Shown piece by piece: positions 1 to 10,003 of a stretch of 64,000 nucleotides of DNA. Numbering within the stretch: the stretch's first letter is position 1; each line of letters starts with the position of its first letter. Location: positions 24,793,977 through 24,857,976 of the forward strand of contig JAOANR010000012.1 in the NCBI GenBank assembly GCA_030278955.1, given 5' to 3'. The translations under genes and the position numbers were made by a program. Under the pieces are notes generated by a model. It was not told the origin of the DNA and ran no database searches. It saw nothing but the letters and a program-made list of their open reading frames with translations. This stretch comes from Hygrophila difformis. Its lineage: Eukaryota > Streptophyta > Magnoliopsida > Lamiales > Acanthaceae.

Positions 1-45
1 TACGTTATTTATTTACTACAATTAAAATGTTTTGTATATTCCTAG

Positions 46-1475
46 GTTCGTCGGGTTCTACACAGGGGGCGCCTCCAGCCACCCAGTTAGGTCGGGATAG
101 GCTGCTCGTTGAGCCCAAGGACGATGGGGTGTAAGTGTTATGTCTTAGTTCATTGTTATCAAATTTCCATTGACATTATAACACTTTGGTTTAGATTATA
201 TTTTGAGTGTGTGGGTTTATCTTTATTGTTTTCGACAGCATAGAGTTCTCAAATGCTGTGGTGAGGAAGATCACAGACATATATCCCATGCGATCGGATA
301 TGAATGGGATAAGCTGGGGAAAGGTCTCTCGAGAGACGAAAGATTTCTACTGGAATGAGTTTATGGTATTTAATTTCATAACTGTAAACAAAACCCATTT
401 CGGATTATACTTTGGATTTGTACTTTACTTGATTTACATAACCTGCAGAAAGCAGCTCGTTGGGCGCCGGAGCACGCTGGAGCTGTGAGGAAGGAATGGG
501 AGAAAAAGAATATTGCTCGGTATTTTATTCTTTTAATTAAATAAATGTTTGCATATCGAATGGCTTCACGTGTAACTTCACATGTTTCTAAATTTCAGAT
601 ACAAGGACTACACGCTCGACATAAGGAGCAAGAAGAAGCCCTACCCCGCAGACGAGTTGGTGGCAGAGAACTGGAGGCGGATCTGGGATTCCCCGCAATT
701 TAAGGAGAAGTCAAAAAAGGGAAAGCTAAACAGGCGACGGGGACAGGAGGATGCACCGGCCCTCCCAACTCACACCGCGGGATCAAAGACATTCCTAGCC
801 ACAAAAGATAAATTGGTATGTTTAGCATATTTACATTTAATATTCAATTATTTATGTGGATTTTGGCTCTTGAGTTGTAGTCCTTGAAATCTTGCAGTCT
901 ACTGATCTGGGAAGGCCCGTGCATTTGCACGAGGTGCACGAGCACACACACACACGGGGGCACGAGAAGGACAATTGGATTCGTGATAGGTCGGCGCAGG
1001 TGAATGTAAGAAATCCTACATAATATCACATTTACCTATTTCTACTAATTTGGGTCACTATATTATGTTCTTTACGAATTTCAAATGTTGAATATAGGAG
1101 GAGTTCAATGCAGTTACCCAGACATTGAGCCAGAACCCTGAGATTGGGCCTGACTTCGATCCTGACGATGTCTTCTACGACGTAGCCGGTGGTCACGATA
1201 GATGCCACGCTGTATACGGCTTAGGATCGTTGGCCAAGTCGTTTAGGCCCGGAGGCAATTATTCCACCACCGCTCCCCCATCTGATTCCAGTTATGTGAC
1301 ACAGGAGCAGTTTCAGCAGCTCACAGAGACTATTCAGCGAGTGTCACAGAGACAAGAGACTATGGCCGATCAGGTGGAGAGATTGCTAGGAGTCAGAGCC
1401 CCTCGATCCCCTGGACACGGAGATGGAGATGACTTTGGAGGCGGCCTGGGTGGAGGTGGTTTGGGTGCTCATTGA
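46..1475 (+). CDS. Transposase_24 (Ptta/En/Spm-type) protein, C-terminal part, six exons
   Basis: Plant transposon-encoded protein of the Transposase_24 family, the second gene commonly carried by CACTA elements; its exact role in transposition is unclear to me. Exons read at 46-130, 239-365, 449-519, 599-815, 898-1005 and 1098-1475. All introns are GT-AG and the frame is continuous across every junction with no internal stop, so this copy was probably coding until recently. Visible family features are the block ISWGKVSRETKDFYWNEF, the charged KKKPYPADELVAENW block, an FKEKSKKGKLNRR block, an HTHTRGHEKDNW motif, and a DVFYDVAGGHDRCHAVYGLGS block. A heptad-like segment (EQFQQLTETIQRVSQRQETMADQVERLL) suggests a C-terminal coiled coil, followed by a Gly-rich tail. 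The 5' part lies outside the window. Confidence 0.75.
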
Positions 1476-1811
1476 GAGTTGAGGGACATGACTTGGTTAG
1501 TGTCTTTTTTTTTTTATTTATGAGACGTATAGATGTGTCTACTTTGTAGAGATTTTCAAGAATATGTTAATGTTTTCCGTTTCATACTTTGACATTTCAA
1601 ATTGCATTTTGGGATTGTCATTATCGTTTTCAACATCCATTGAATTTGGAATGTCAAATGCGTTGTAGATTTGTGATTGTACATGCAATGGATTGCCATA
1701 TTGTTGATGTGAATGAAATGGATTGTCATATTGTGCTGAAGGTGTTGGAAAACATATTGTGGATTATTTGTTGGTATTGATGCAGCAGGGATGGCTGTGA
1801 AAACAGCCATT

Positions 1812-2165
1812 TCTGGTGCACCCTACAGTTGGGTACCGACCGCACCCCAGACCGCATCCTGGTCGGTAATTTACCGACCGCAGTCCCGACCGCAGGTGCG
1901 GTCGGTAAGGGGTGGACCACGAGGTCCCTTGAGTTGGGTACCGACCAAGAAAACTGGTCGGTAATTTGGTCGGGAAAAATGCCGACCAATCTGCGGTCGG
2001 CATTTTGGTCGGTACGATTACCGACCACCGTGTTTTTGGTCGGCCGAGAATCACTTACCAAGGGATTCCCGACCGACATTGCGGTCGGGCGTGCGGTCAG
2101 GAACCTCGCGAACGACCCGCTTTTCTTGGTTACCGACCGCATATTGCGGTCGGTAAACACTGTTT
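1812..2165. repeat. CACTA subterminal repeat array
   Basis: About ten copies of a short GC-rich motif, TACCGACCGCA and its reverse complement TGCGGTCGGTA, occur in mixed orientation. Such subterminal motifs bind the TnpA-type protein in En/Spm elements. The weak ORFs over this region on both strands are by-products of the array and not genes. Confidence 0.75.
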
Positions 2166-2200
2166 TTCTTGTAAATTTGTATAATATATATACTTATAAT

Positions 2201-2681
2201 TAGAGGTGAAAGGGGTACGGTCAATATCAGACCGATCCGATACTGTATCCGATTATATTCGATTCCGAATCTGTATCCAACTATCCAGCCAAATATTTCA
2301 ATAGTCGCATCCAAATTTGAATCTGTAATTTAATATATGCATTCGTATTTGTATCAAAAAATATCTGACCTTATCTAAAAACTGATAGGATATTATCCAC
2401 ATTTTAAATGTGGATATCCGAATATATTAATATATTATTATTTATTAATTAAAATTTATCAATAATTATAACAAAATATAAAATTATTACTCCTATATAA
2501 TTATCAAATTTTCAAAAAAGATTAAAAATTATCCGATAATTTGTATCCAATTAAATCTATATCCGACATGTATTTGTATCCGGCATATCTATATTCGATT
2601 CGAATCCGAGAAAAAAAATGTGGGATAATATATATTCGTATCCAGTACTATCTGATCATATCCATACCGTTTTCATCCCTA
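2201..2681. mobile_element. hAT-like MITE rich in TATCCGA motifs
   Basis: The terminal inverted repeats (TIRs) are TAGAGGTGAAAGGGGTACGG at the left and the complement of TAGGGATGAAAACGGTATGG at the right. Flanking 8-bp repeats are cttataat (2193-2200) and catataat (2682-2689), which match at 7 of 8 positions. An 8-bp TSD and a TAGGGRTG end are typical of hAT MITEs. The interior is AT-rich with many degenerate TATCCGA words and no coding capacity. Confidence 0.7.
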
Positions 2682-2695
2682 CATATAATATAATA

Positions 2696-2870
2696 CTCCC
2701 TTCATTTCAAAATAAGTGTAACATAAATAAATGACCCGAGATTCAATGCAAGGAATAAAAGTGTTTTAGTGGAAGTTTTATACCCTTAAAAGCATTTATA
2801 TATGGTAATGTAACATTTATTATGAAAAACCCAAAAAAAGAAAGTGTAACACTTAAAAAAATGAAGGAAG
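2696..2870. mobile_element. Stowaway-like MITE
   Basis: The ends are CTCCCTTCATTT and the complement of CTTCCTTCATTT, with a TA target on the left; the right target is decayed to CA. The arms pair over about 25 bases. No ORF. Confidence 0.6.
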
Positions 2871-3039
2871 CATAATATAGTATAATATGATAATTATATA
2901 TTCATGATTAGATTTGCATTTGTCACTCCATATGTATGTGAACAATGTTCTAAAATTATTAACATTATTTTGTGGGAAGCTGACGCCAAATAACAATTTG
3001 AAAAGAAAATAAAGAGAAAAAAGAGCAACAAAAAGAGGT

Positions 3040-3240
3040 GTCCAAAATCAGAAAGGAAAAAAAGAGCTAACACTTTGGCTCTTGGGAACCATACGCCGGA
3101 AGAATCCGCCGCTAACACCCTGTGCGTGAAGTCTGGGGGAATGTCCAAGTAGTGTAGAGTTCTTCTAAAGATGCACCACATTTTGCTAGACAATCCGCGA
3201 CCATTTTACACTTGCAAAGTACATGATGAACTGAACATCG
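3040..3240 (-). pseudogene. LINE-type RNase H fragment, frameshifted
   Basis: Read on the minus strand, two frames joined by a shift near 3140 give CSVHHVLCKCKMVADCLAKCGA and then PPDFTHRVLAADSSGVWFPR. This resembles the C-terminal end of the RVT_3/RNase H domain of plant L1-like LINEs (pattern N-x-x-AD-x-LA, then PP...LLADASGV). Only this fragment is present; no reverse transcriptase is seen beside it. Confidence 0.45.
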
Positions 3241-3474
3241 GTCAAAGACGTCTCGCCAGGTGCGGGAGGCATGCCAATGGTCGAGTAGTCCAGTAGCATT
3301 ATTAGTGTAATATATAATAATAAATTAACATATAAAATATAAAATGGAGTTAAAATTATATCTCGGAAATTATAAATTTAAAAATGTAAAATCAAATATA
3401 TTACATAATTCGTATCAGGCAAAAATGTATTAATATAAATTAAATAATGTAAAATCAAATTGATTATGAGCTAA

Positions 3475-3867
3475 GAGGATGTTTGGATGCGCGTTTTAAA
3501 AAGTGCTGCAGCATTTAGAAAAGGATAATCAGATAATTGTTGTAACAAAACATGCTGTAGAAAATTAAGTGTTTGGATGAGCTTATGTTCTTTCAAATCG
3601 CAATAATCAGATAATCATGAAAAAGTGTTTGGATTTGTATTTTTCATTACCTCAAAAGGCAACAATATGGTAAAATATATTTTTTGGCTACACGCAATTT
3701 TCTTGCAGCACCAAAGTGGGGCTGCAAGAAAATAGCGTTTTCATTCCCTCAAAAGGTAAATAATAGATTATTGGAAGTTAGTACAAAAACATAATTAACT
3801 GATTATTTGCGTTTTGCAAACGCAATAATCAGATAATTCCGCCCAAAATGCACAAACAAACGCCCGC
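3475..3867. mobile_element. Tourist-like (PIF/Harbinger) MITE
   Basis: It begins GAGGATGTTTGGATG and ends with the complement of GCGGGCGTTTGTTTG, flanked by TAA on both sides (3472-3474 and 3868-3870). A 3-bp TWA TSD and a GTTTG-type TIR fit PIF/Harbinger MITEs. Internal arms with AATCAGATAATT words pair with each other. Confidence 0.6.
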
Positions 3868-3981
3868 TAAATCAATGAAACAACAATATTAGGAAAATAA
3901 CTTAATTGACAAAGTTGCTAAACCACTTTGTCACATTTTTTCTCAATAATGTGGTCAAAAAATTAGCATGAACCAAATTTT

Positions 3982-4143
3982 TTTGAAAAAGCCATTGAAG
4001 GTCTGGAAAGGGTGGTGGGAGCTCATGCCACACAATTACAAAGGGAACAAAGGGAATGGATAGGGGACCGGATGGGGATTCGAACCCCTCAACCTAAAGG
4101 TTGGGAGTTGGGGGAGTTACCACATGATTAAGTCTCCAACCCC
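3982..4143 (-). mobile_element. tRNA-derived SINE, copy 1
   Basis: On the minus strand it has a tRNA-like head with a B-box (GGTTCGAATCC) followed by a body shared by all copies here (reads as 'gtgtggcatg...ctcccaccaccc') and an A-rich tail. TSDs are gcatgaaccaaatttt (3966-3981) and gcacgaaccaaatttt (4144-4159), with one mismatch in 16. These TSDs show retroposition and exclude a functional tRNA gene. Confidence 0.8.
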
Positions 4144-4495
4144 GCACGAACCAAATTTTATGTAATAAGTACAATATTTGAATTTTTGAAATCTTATCTT
4201 ATTTTAAAATTATATATATAAATTTTACTTACCGCGCATTGCGCGGACGGGTATGCTAGTTTGACTATAATTTTAACAAAGTGGTTGTGATGTTTGGTAA
4301 ATAATTTTGTGTTATACAGAGTACTATTATTATTTTTCAAAAAGTTTATTTTGAAAAGGTAACCTATTTGGTGTATTGAAATAGTAATTTTAGCTCTTTG
4401 TATGTATGGATGCGGTTAACATATTCTTTCTATGTTTACAATTCAATTTATCCTTCCCAGTTCCCATTCCTACAAACCAATTGTACTATTAAATG

Positions 4496-4660
4496 GGGAT
4501 GAGGACCTAGCCCAAGCGGTTAAGTCCCTTGACTTCTAACGGAAGGTTGGAGGTTCGATTCCCAGGCCCCCTATCCCTCCCTTTAATTCCTCTTTGTAAT
4601 TGTGTGGCATGGGCTCCCACCACCCATTTCCAGGCCTTCAATGGCTCCTCCAAAAAAAAA
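4496..4660 (+). mobile_element. tRNA-derived SINE, copy 2 (best preserved)
   Basis: A-box-like tagcccaagcggttaag and B-box GGTTCGATTCC are both visible, followed by the family body and a short poly-A. The 16-bp TSD attgtactattaaatg is identical on both sides (4480-4495 and 4661-4676). It serves as the reference copy for the family in this window. Confidence 0.85.
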
Positions 4661-4788
4661 ATTGTACTATTAAATGAAACTTAAGGCACGTGGGGCCATA
4701 ATCTAATCATGTCTAACATTTTATAATGTGTAATTTCACAATTTGTGCGTAACTAATTTCTTTCATTCTTTTTTTTCTTTTTTTTTTT

Positions 4789-4960
4789 GGTTGGGGACTT
4801 ATCATAGCGCGGTCAAGTCCCTTTCTCCCAACCATAGGTTGGATATTCGAATTCCCACAAGGCCCGCTATCCCTCCCCTTTATCACCTTTGTAATTTGTG
4901 TGGTTTGGAATCCAACAAACCTTTACCGACACATGAGTGTCACGTTTACCAAAAAAAAAA
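4789..4960 (+). mobile_element. Divergent SINE-like copy
   Basis: It has a B-box-like GGATATTCGAATTCC and the body 'tatccctcccctttat...tttgtaatttgtgtgg' as in the other SINEs, then a poly-A run. The head and last 60 bases differ from the main family. No clear TSD was found. Confidence 0.5.
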
Positions 4961-5110
4961 TTTTTTTTTTAAGGAAAAAAAAGAAAGAACTAGTATGTAA
5001 GTAGTAGATAACATAAGAACGAGTCAATTCACAATACAGGAACTAAACAATCAGATATGACGAAATAAATAAAAGTGGTCAAATAATAATGTGTACTAGT
5101 ATATCACATG

Positions 5111-6001
5111 GGAAAAAAATGACATTTTAGTCCTTTTTCTTTTCAAAATATCCAAATCAGTCCGTTACTAATTTTTTGCCCCATATAGTCCTCTACGTTT
5201 GCTAATTTTTTTCAATTCGGTCCTAATTATGTAATTAGCATGAGGTTGCTGATATGACCGAAGTATATCACATTTTACATTCACCTTGGCAAATTTGGAG
5301 TCCCCACACATAACACACTATTTTATTAAATGTTTGTAGGCTGTCATAACACATCACCACTCTAAAAAATGACTCTAGCGGGTCAATTGAACCATTTTTC
5401 ACTGGGATGATGGACATAGTTTCTACTTGGTTCACATTAATTCATTCTTTATTGAGGTTACCCAGCCCATAAAAAACACCAACAATTCATTTGCAAGTAT
5501 TATATATCACAATTGGTCTTCATTTTCTTAAAAACATCAAAAACTACCAAGACCGAAAAGAAAATGCACTGCGGTAGCTGTTGACCAAAACTCCTATGTT
5601 ATTTTTGTGAATGGTTGTTGTTTCTTTATGATTGGGTAACCCCAATGAGGGCTCAATGCGAATAATGTCGAAACTATGTCTATCATCCCAGTAAAGAAGG
5701 ATTCAATTGACCCACTAGAGCCTAAAGGTATTTATTAGAGTAATGATATGTTATGGCTGCTTTCAAATATTTATTTCAAACAATTATTAATTTGGTGTGT
5801 TATGTATGGAGACTCCAGATTGGCCACCGTGGATGTAAAATGAGATTTACTTCAGCCACGTCAGCGACCTTAGGCTAATTACGTAATTAGGACCAAATTG
5901 GAAAAAATTAGCAAACGTAGAGGACTATATGGGGCTAAAAATTACTAACGGACCGATTTGGATATTTTGGAAAGAAAAAGGACTAAATAGTCATTTTTTC
6001 C
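5111..6001. mobile_element. Fold-back MULE-type element A
   Basis: It begins GGAAAAAAATGAC and ends GTCATTTTTTCC, with identical 10-bp TSDs atatcacatg at 5101-5110 and 6002-6011. Each outer arm of roughly 180 bases is nearly the reverse complement of the other, with blocks such as AGTCCTTTTTC, AATTCGGTCC and GTAATTAGC. Long TIRs with 9-11 bp TSDs are characteristic of Mutator-like elements. There is no transposase, so it is non-autonomous. Confidence 0.8.
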
Positions 6002-6172
6002 ATATCACATGGACTAAAAATGCATACAAACTCTGTAGGGAGTGCACAAAAAGCCTCCACTTTATGTCCCAAATAATCAAAACACAAAAACGAACCAAAA
6101 AATATCAAGAAAATAACATACTAGTATATCATCATATCATATCATACAAGCAAGAACGAATGAATGATCAAG

Positions 6173-7048
6173 TTAAAGCCTAAACCTAAACTTACAATTA
6201 CTCTCACTGATCCTTATATCATTATTAGCAGCCAACCTGTCCACAACCAATCTGCACCTCACCAAGAACTTCCACTTCATCAATTTTAGCTTCCCCAGCT
6301 TCAGCCTCACCGGCACCCTTGCCCGAAAATTCAGTGGCACGTTCCCCGTCTGCTGCTGCTGTGTCTGCAGCGCATTGAACAACCCGGCAGCATCCTGCGT
6401 CTGCCCCGTCAGCGTCAGGCTCAGCGACGTCGTGTTCCTATGCCCCTGGTAGAATTTTGGTAATGTTCCCTCACATAACTTCGTTCCCGTGTACCTATCA
6501 TAAAATAATCAAACAATCTAGTCAATATCTTCGATAGTAGACTCATTGACAATTGGTTTTGAATTGAAAACTTCATGACTTGTTATAGAGAATAGTATAC
6601 ACTCGTACCACACGCTCAAATGGCTCCCGCCCTCGTAGTAAATGCCTATCTTCTTGTTCGGATTCCGGGCAGTTATGTTAACGTTGAACGCCGCGGAGAG
6701 GCTGTTGTCGTTGCCAAGGTTCAACTGGGATATCCTCATGGCATCGACGGAGTACTTGGGGATCTTGGGGTCGAACACAAAGTAAACAACCGCGGCCAAG
6801 ATTCCAACAATCACCACCACAAGTAGCAACAAGCATAGCATCCAGCAACAACATCTCTTACAAGTGCAACATCTCCTCTTCGGTGGCTTCATTGGCTTAT
6901 AAGGTATGGTCCTCTGTGGAATCGGCGGGTATTGCCTCTCCGGATCGCCATTCTCCGATCGGTACGAGCCGCGCCCGACTAGGGGCGCAGTCGGTTTCGA
7001 CGGTGGCGCGTCTTGCTGGATTGGATGGACTCTTTGTGGATCGGCCAT
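6173..7048 (-). CDS. NHL6: NDR1/HIN1-like (LEA_2) membrane protein, NHL6-like
   Basis: Two exons on the minus strand (7048-6609 and 6494-6173, GT-AG intron of 114 bp) encode 253 residues, the usual length of the family. The start at 7048 (MADPQRVHP) is chosen because it matches the family N-terminus; an upstream in-frame ATG would add 13 unrelated residues. A Pro-rich cytosolic N-terminus is followed by a Cys-rich basic stretch (about 58-68), one membrane helix (about 69-92) and a LEA_2 domain (about 100-230) with NVTIxAxNPN-like and IGIYYEGGSHLSVWY segments. NHL proteins are plasma-membrane proteins linked to pathogen and abiotic stress; NHL6 is the closest by recall. The molecular activity of LEA_2 domains is not established. 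No lesions seen. Confidence 0.9.
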
Positions 7049-7110
7049 GCTCAACAAAAAACGAAGTGTACTAGTAATTGTTTTCACGACAAGGGAAAGG
7101 GCAAGAGAGG

Positions 7111-7118
7111 ATATATAT
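7111..7118 (-). promoter_or_regulatory. Candidate TATA box of the NHL gene
   Basis: ATATATAT on the minus strand lies about 65 bases upstream of the start codon, so transcription would begin near 7080-7090 with a short leader. Position and composition fit, but this is inferred from sequence alone. Confidence 0.5.
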
Positions 7119-7876
7119 GGACTGGGAACAAATGTTATATACTTGTTTTTTTCTTACATGTGACGTGTGGAGGCATTGATTTTTATTCATGAGGACGAAG
7201 TCGTGTCTAGTGGTTTTGGTATATTAATTGAAGCTTCCTTTATTTGACTTTAGCCAAAAAAAATGGGGTAAAAAGTCACCATCTTGGGAAATTGTTTTAT
7301 GTGGGAGCTTTTTAAATAAATTGTGTGTGTGTTAGATATCTTCTATTTTAATTGCGTTTGAAAATATGATTGCTGTAGATGGCTTTTTCTCTTTAGTTAG
7401 GATTGTAGGTCAGCAATAGAGGCGTGGAAGTTATACATAGTATTACTTTTAACAACTAATGTAGAGTTGGATTATTAAATCTAAATTTTGTGACATATAC
7501 ACTATAAACGTCTATGTACTTTTTCTAGTTTCAAATTTGTTAATTAGCTCATGCTTTGTAATTAATTTGTTCAAGCTTTTAAATTTTGATTAAATTGAAA
7601 ATTGGTCGGCATGCGATGCTTGGATCCTGAACCAACCTTTGATTATGACTTGTGCACAATAATTTGTTGACTATTATTAGAATATTTTATTTTTTATTGC
7701 GATTAAATTAATTAATTAATAGAAGGTTCCATAATAATGAGTAGATTAGAGATTAGAGTAGTTCAACTTTAATAAATTACTAGCAAGGAAGAAAGTCAAG
7801 GTGTAGCGCGTTTGCCTACATTTGAGAATTGGGACTCAGCCTTTTTGTGTTTCACTATCTACGTACGTGGTAAGTA
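7119..7876 (-). promoter_or_regulatory. Upstream region of the NHL gene with W-box cores
   Basis: AT-rich non-coding DNA. It holds TTGACT at 7244-7249 and 7667-7672 and its complement AGTCAA at 7792-7797. TTGAC[C/T] is the WRKY-binding W-box, often found upstream of defence genes such as NHLs. Three cores in about 750 bases is only a modest excess, so the regulatory reading is tentative. No ORF or other structure seen. Confidence 0.3.
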
Positions 7877-8135
7877 CTACCTCGGTTCTTTTTTATTTGC
7901 ACATTTTGACTTTTATCACTGTTTATTGAGTAGCTTTGACTCGACTTTTTAATACAATTATATAAGATAAAATATAGTCAAGTGGGATCTTGTTGGATTC
8001 GTCTAATCGCATAGGTTTAGAATATTAAATTTTCATAATTTTTACTTGTATGGAATTCGAGTTATTACGGATTAAAAATGTGCATTGGATTGCGTGAAAT
8101 GCGGGTCCGTAGCATTTATTTAGGAACGGAGGAAG
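7877..8135. mobile_element. Stowaway-like MITE (259 bp)
   Basis: The ends are CTACCTCGGTTC and the complement of CTTCCTCCGTTCC, with TA on both sides. It is nearly identical in length and sequence to the copy at 48757-49015. Confidence 0.75.
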
Positions 8136-8145
8136 TATTTATTTA

Positions 8146-8283
8146 TTTATTTATAGCCGAATGTAGAGAAAATATGGTGGGAGCCCATGCCACAAAAATT
8201 ATGAAGAGATAAAGGGTGAATAGAAGGTCACCCTCCAAATATAAGGTTGGAAGGCAACCACTTGTGCAAGTATTCATCCCAGT
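8146..8283 (-). mobile_element. tRNA-derived SINE, copy 3 (degraded head)
   Basis: The family body 'ggtgggagcccatgccaca' is seen on the plus strand, followed by a decayed tRNA-like head. Flanking agtatttatttatt repeats (about 8134-8147 and 8284-8297) look like the TSD, although the left side runs into an ATTT repeat. Confidence 0.6.
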
Positions 8284-8747
8284 AAGTATTTATTTATTAT
8301 TGTCTTTTGGTGTATGTTCAGCGAGTAATTAGTAAGTAATTAGATATTATTATAAAAGTATATATATACAGATTGATTTCAAGGCAGGCATGCTTTTGGA
8401 TTTGTTGTGTATGAGAGACGTCTGGAAGTTGTCATGTTGTGTCCCCCACTTCCACTGTCTTCTTCAACCTTACTTTGTGCTTTTTATCTTCCTTTAATTT
8501 CTTTATGGGGAAGTTACTTCATCATGTAATTAAAAAAAAAAAAAAAGCTAAGGGTTAAACTGGTTAATTACGCCTGATCTTTTCAATTTTAACTTCAATT
8601 CGTCTTACACTTTGCTTCTAACTTTCTTTTATCTTTCAGTTTTCACAATTTGAAGATGAATAATAATAAATCTAGAAATGACAATGGATAGGAGTCGACT
8701 TAAATATGGCCAAGTATATATGGCTCCAAATATAATAGGTTAGGTTA

Positions 8748-9459
8748 GACCTGGCAATATGGGTAAACAGGTCGTGTATGTTATACGTGTCAAGTACCTG
8801 TTTACCTGTTTGATCTGTATCTGTACACGACCTGTTTTTATAATTTACCCGTATTTCAAAACCTGTACACGACCTGTTTCAAAAACGGATCACATGTGTG
8901 TCGACCTGTATACACGTGAATTTGAACATGTGGACACGCGTGTCGAATTTACCTGTGACCTGTTTACCTGTATTTTACCTGTTTACTTCTATTCTACTAA
9001 ATTATATCAAATTACTTTTTAAACTTTTAAAATAAAATATAAAATATTACATTCCCATAATTCAAATCTTAAAATTCCTAATAGACTCAGCAATTCATCT
9101 TCAAACATTCAAATACAAAAGTTCAAACTTAAAAAAAAATCCAAAGTTCAAATCCAATATTAAACATAAAGTTTACCTTGTGCGTATTTTATTTAAATTT
9201 AATTCTATTGTACTTAAATATATACAGGTAAAATACATGTGAAATACAGATTAGTGTCTGATTCAGATAACAGGTGACCTATATAAAAAAACAGGTCAAT
9301 TCGGGTAAAACAGATAAACCTGCATTTGACCCAAATTGTATTCGTGTACTAAACGGGTCGACCTGTTTTGACCCGTATCTGTTTTTTGAAGACCCATACA
9401 TGTAAAACACAGGTCGTGTACGTGTCGTGTCTACGTGTATTTACCCATATTGCCGGGTC
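8748..9459. mobile_element. TIR element rich in ACCTGTTTACC words
   Basis: The ends GACCTGGCAATATGGGTAAA and the complement of GACCCGGCAATATGGGTAAA form a 20-bp TIR with one mismatch. The flanks carry an identical 12-bp direct repeat, taggttaggtta (8736-8747 and 9460-9471). Because of its 5-bp period, a TSD of 7 or 12 cannot be distinguished. The interior has many copies of a word like ACCTGT(TTACC) in both orientations, and no transposase. Confidence 0.7.
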
Positions 9460-9687
9460 TAGGTTAGGTTATGCGTCATCTCATTTTGGACCGGCGGGGT
9501 TCGGCTGGTGATGGGGGTGCTGCCCCTCCGCCATTTTCTTACGCCTTTGATTCAAGATATCAACGCGGCATCAAGTAGTACTTGTAGGAAAGGATGCGGA
9601 TGGGATCATGTAGAAAAAATGTATGTATTCGAAATCATATGTAAAAGGCATGTTTCTTTCAATTAATAACTTGACAATATATTAGTA

Positions 9688-9945
9688 CTCCTTTCGTATT
9701 CAAAAAATTTTAACATTCCATTTTTTCACGCAATCCAATATATATTTTTAAAGAGTAATATCTCAAATTTTATAAAATAAAAAATTATAAAACTTTAATA
9801 TTATAAAACTACGTGATTAGACGAATCTAACAAGTTCTCACTTGATTATGTTATCTTATGTAACTGTGTGAAAAAATTCAATCAAAATCACTTAATGGAT
9901 AATGCTTACTATGCAAACGTTAACATTATTCAAATACAGATGAAG
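9688..9945. mobile_element. Stowaway-like MITE, decayed
   Basis: It begins CTCCTTTCGTATTC after TA and ends ACAGATGAAG before TA. Length and internal words (tatcttatgtaact, gacgaatctaacaag) match the better-preserved Stowaway copies. Confidence 0.55.
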
Positions 9946-10003
9946 TATATCACAACTCATAATAATACGAGCATTAACAATACTCTTTCCCTATTTTATT
10001 AAT

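Larger units (their letters stand above)
1..2175 (+). mobile_element. 3' end of a CACTA (En/Spm) DNA transposon
   Basis: The segment combines a Transposase_24-type gene ending at 1475, an AT-rich 3' stretch, an array of short subterminal repeats in both orientations (about 1812-2165), and a terminal sequence TTTTTCTTGTA at about 2163-2173. Plant CACTA elements usually end in TTTTCTTGTAGTG, so the last bases here look mutated (AA in place of GTG). The 5' end lies outside the window, so the 3-bp TSD cannot be checked. The class is inferred from gene plus subterminal array plus terminus. Confidence 0.75.

Noticed and set aside
4077..4146. tRNA-like sequence with GGTTCGAATCC B-box (and similar ones at 4501, 13510, 13770, 14090)
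   Set aside because: Each is followed by a conserved non-tRNA body and an A-rich tail, and the best ones have long TSDs. They are SINEs; the tRNA folds are not intact.
7180..7215. Hammerhead-ribozyme-like words (CATGAGGACGAAGTCG)
   Set aside because: The core CTGANGA is absent and the GAAA box is not present; stems do not form in the required order.
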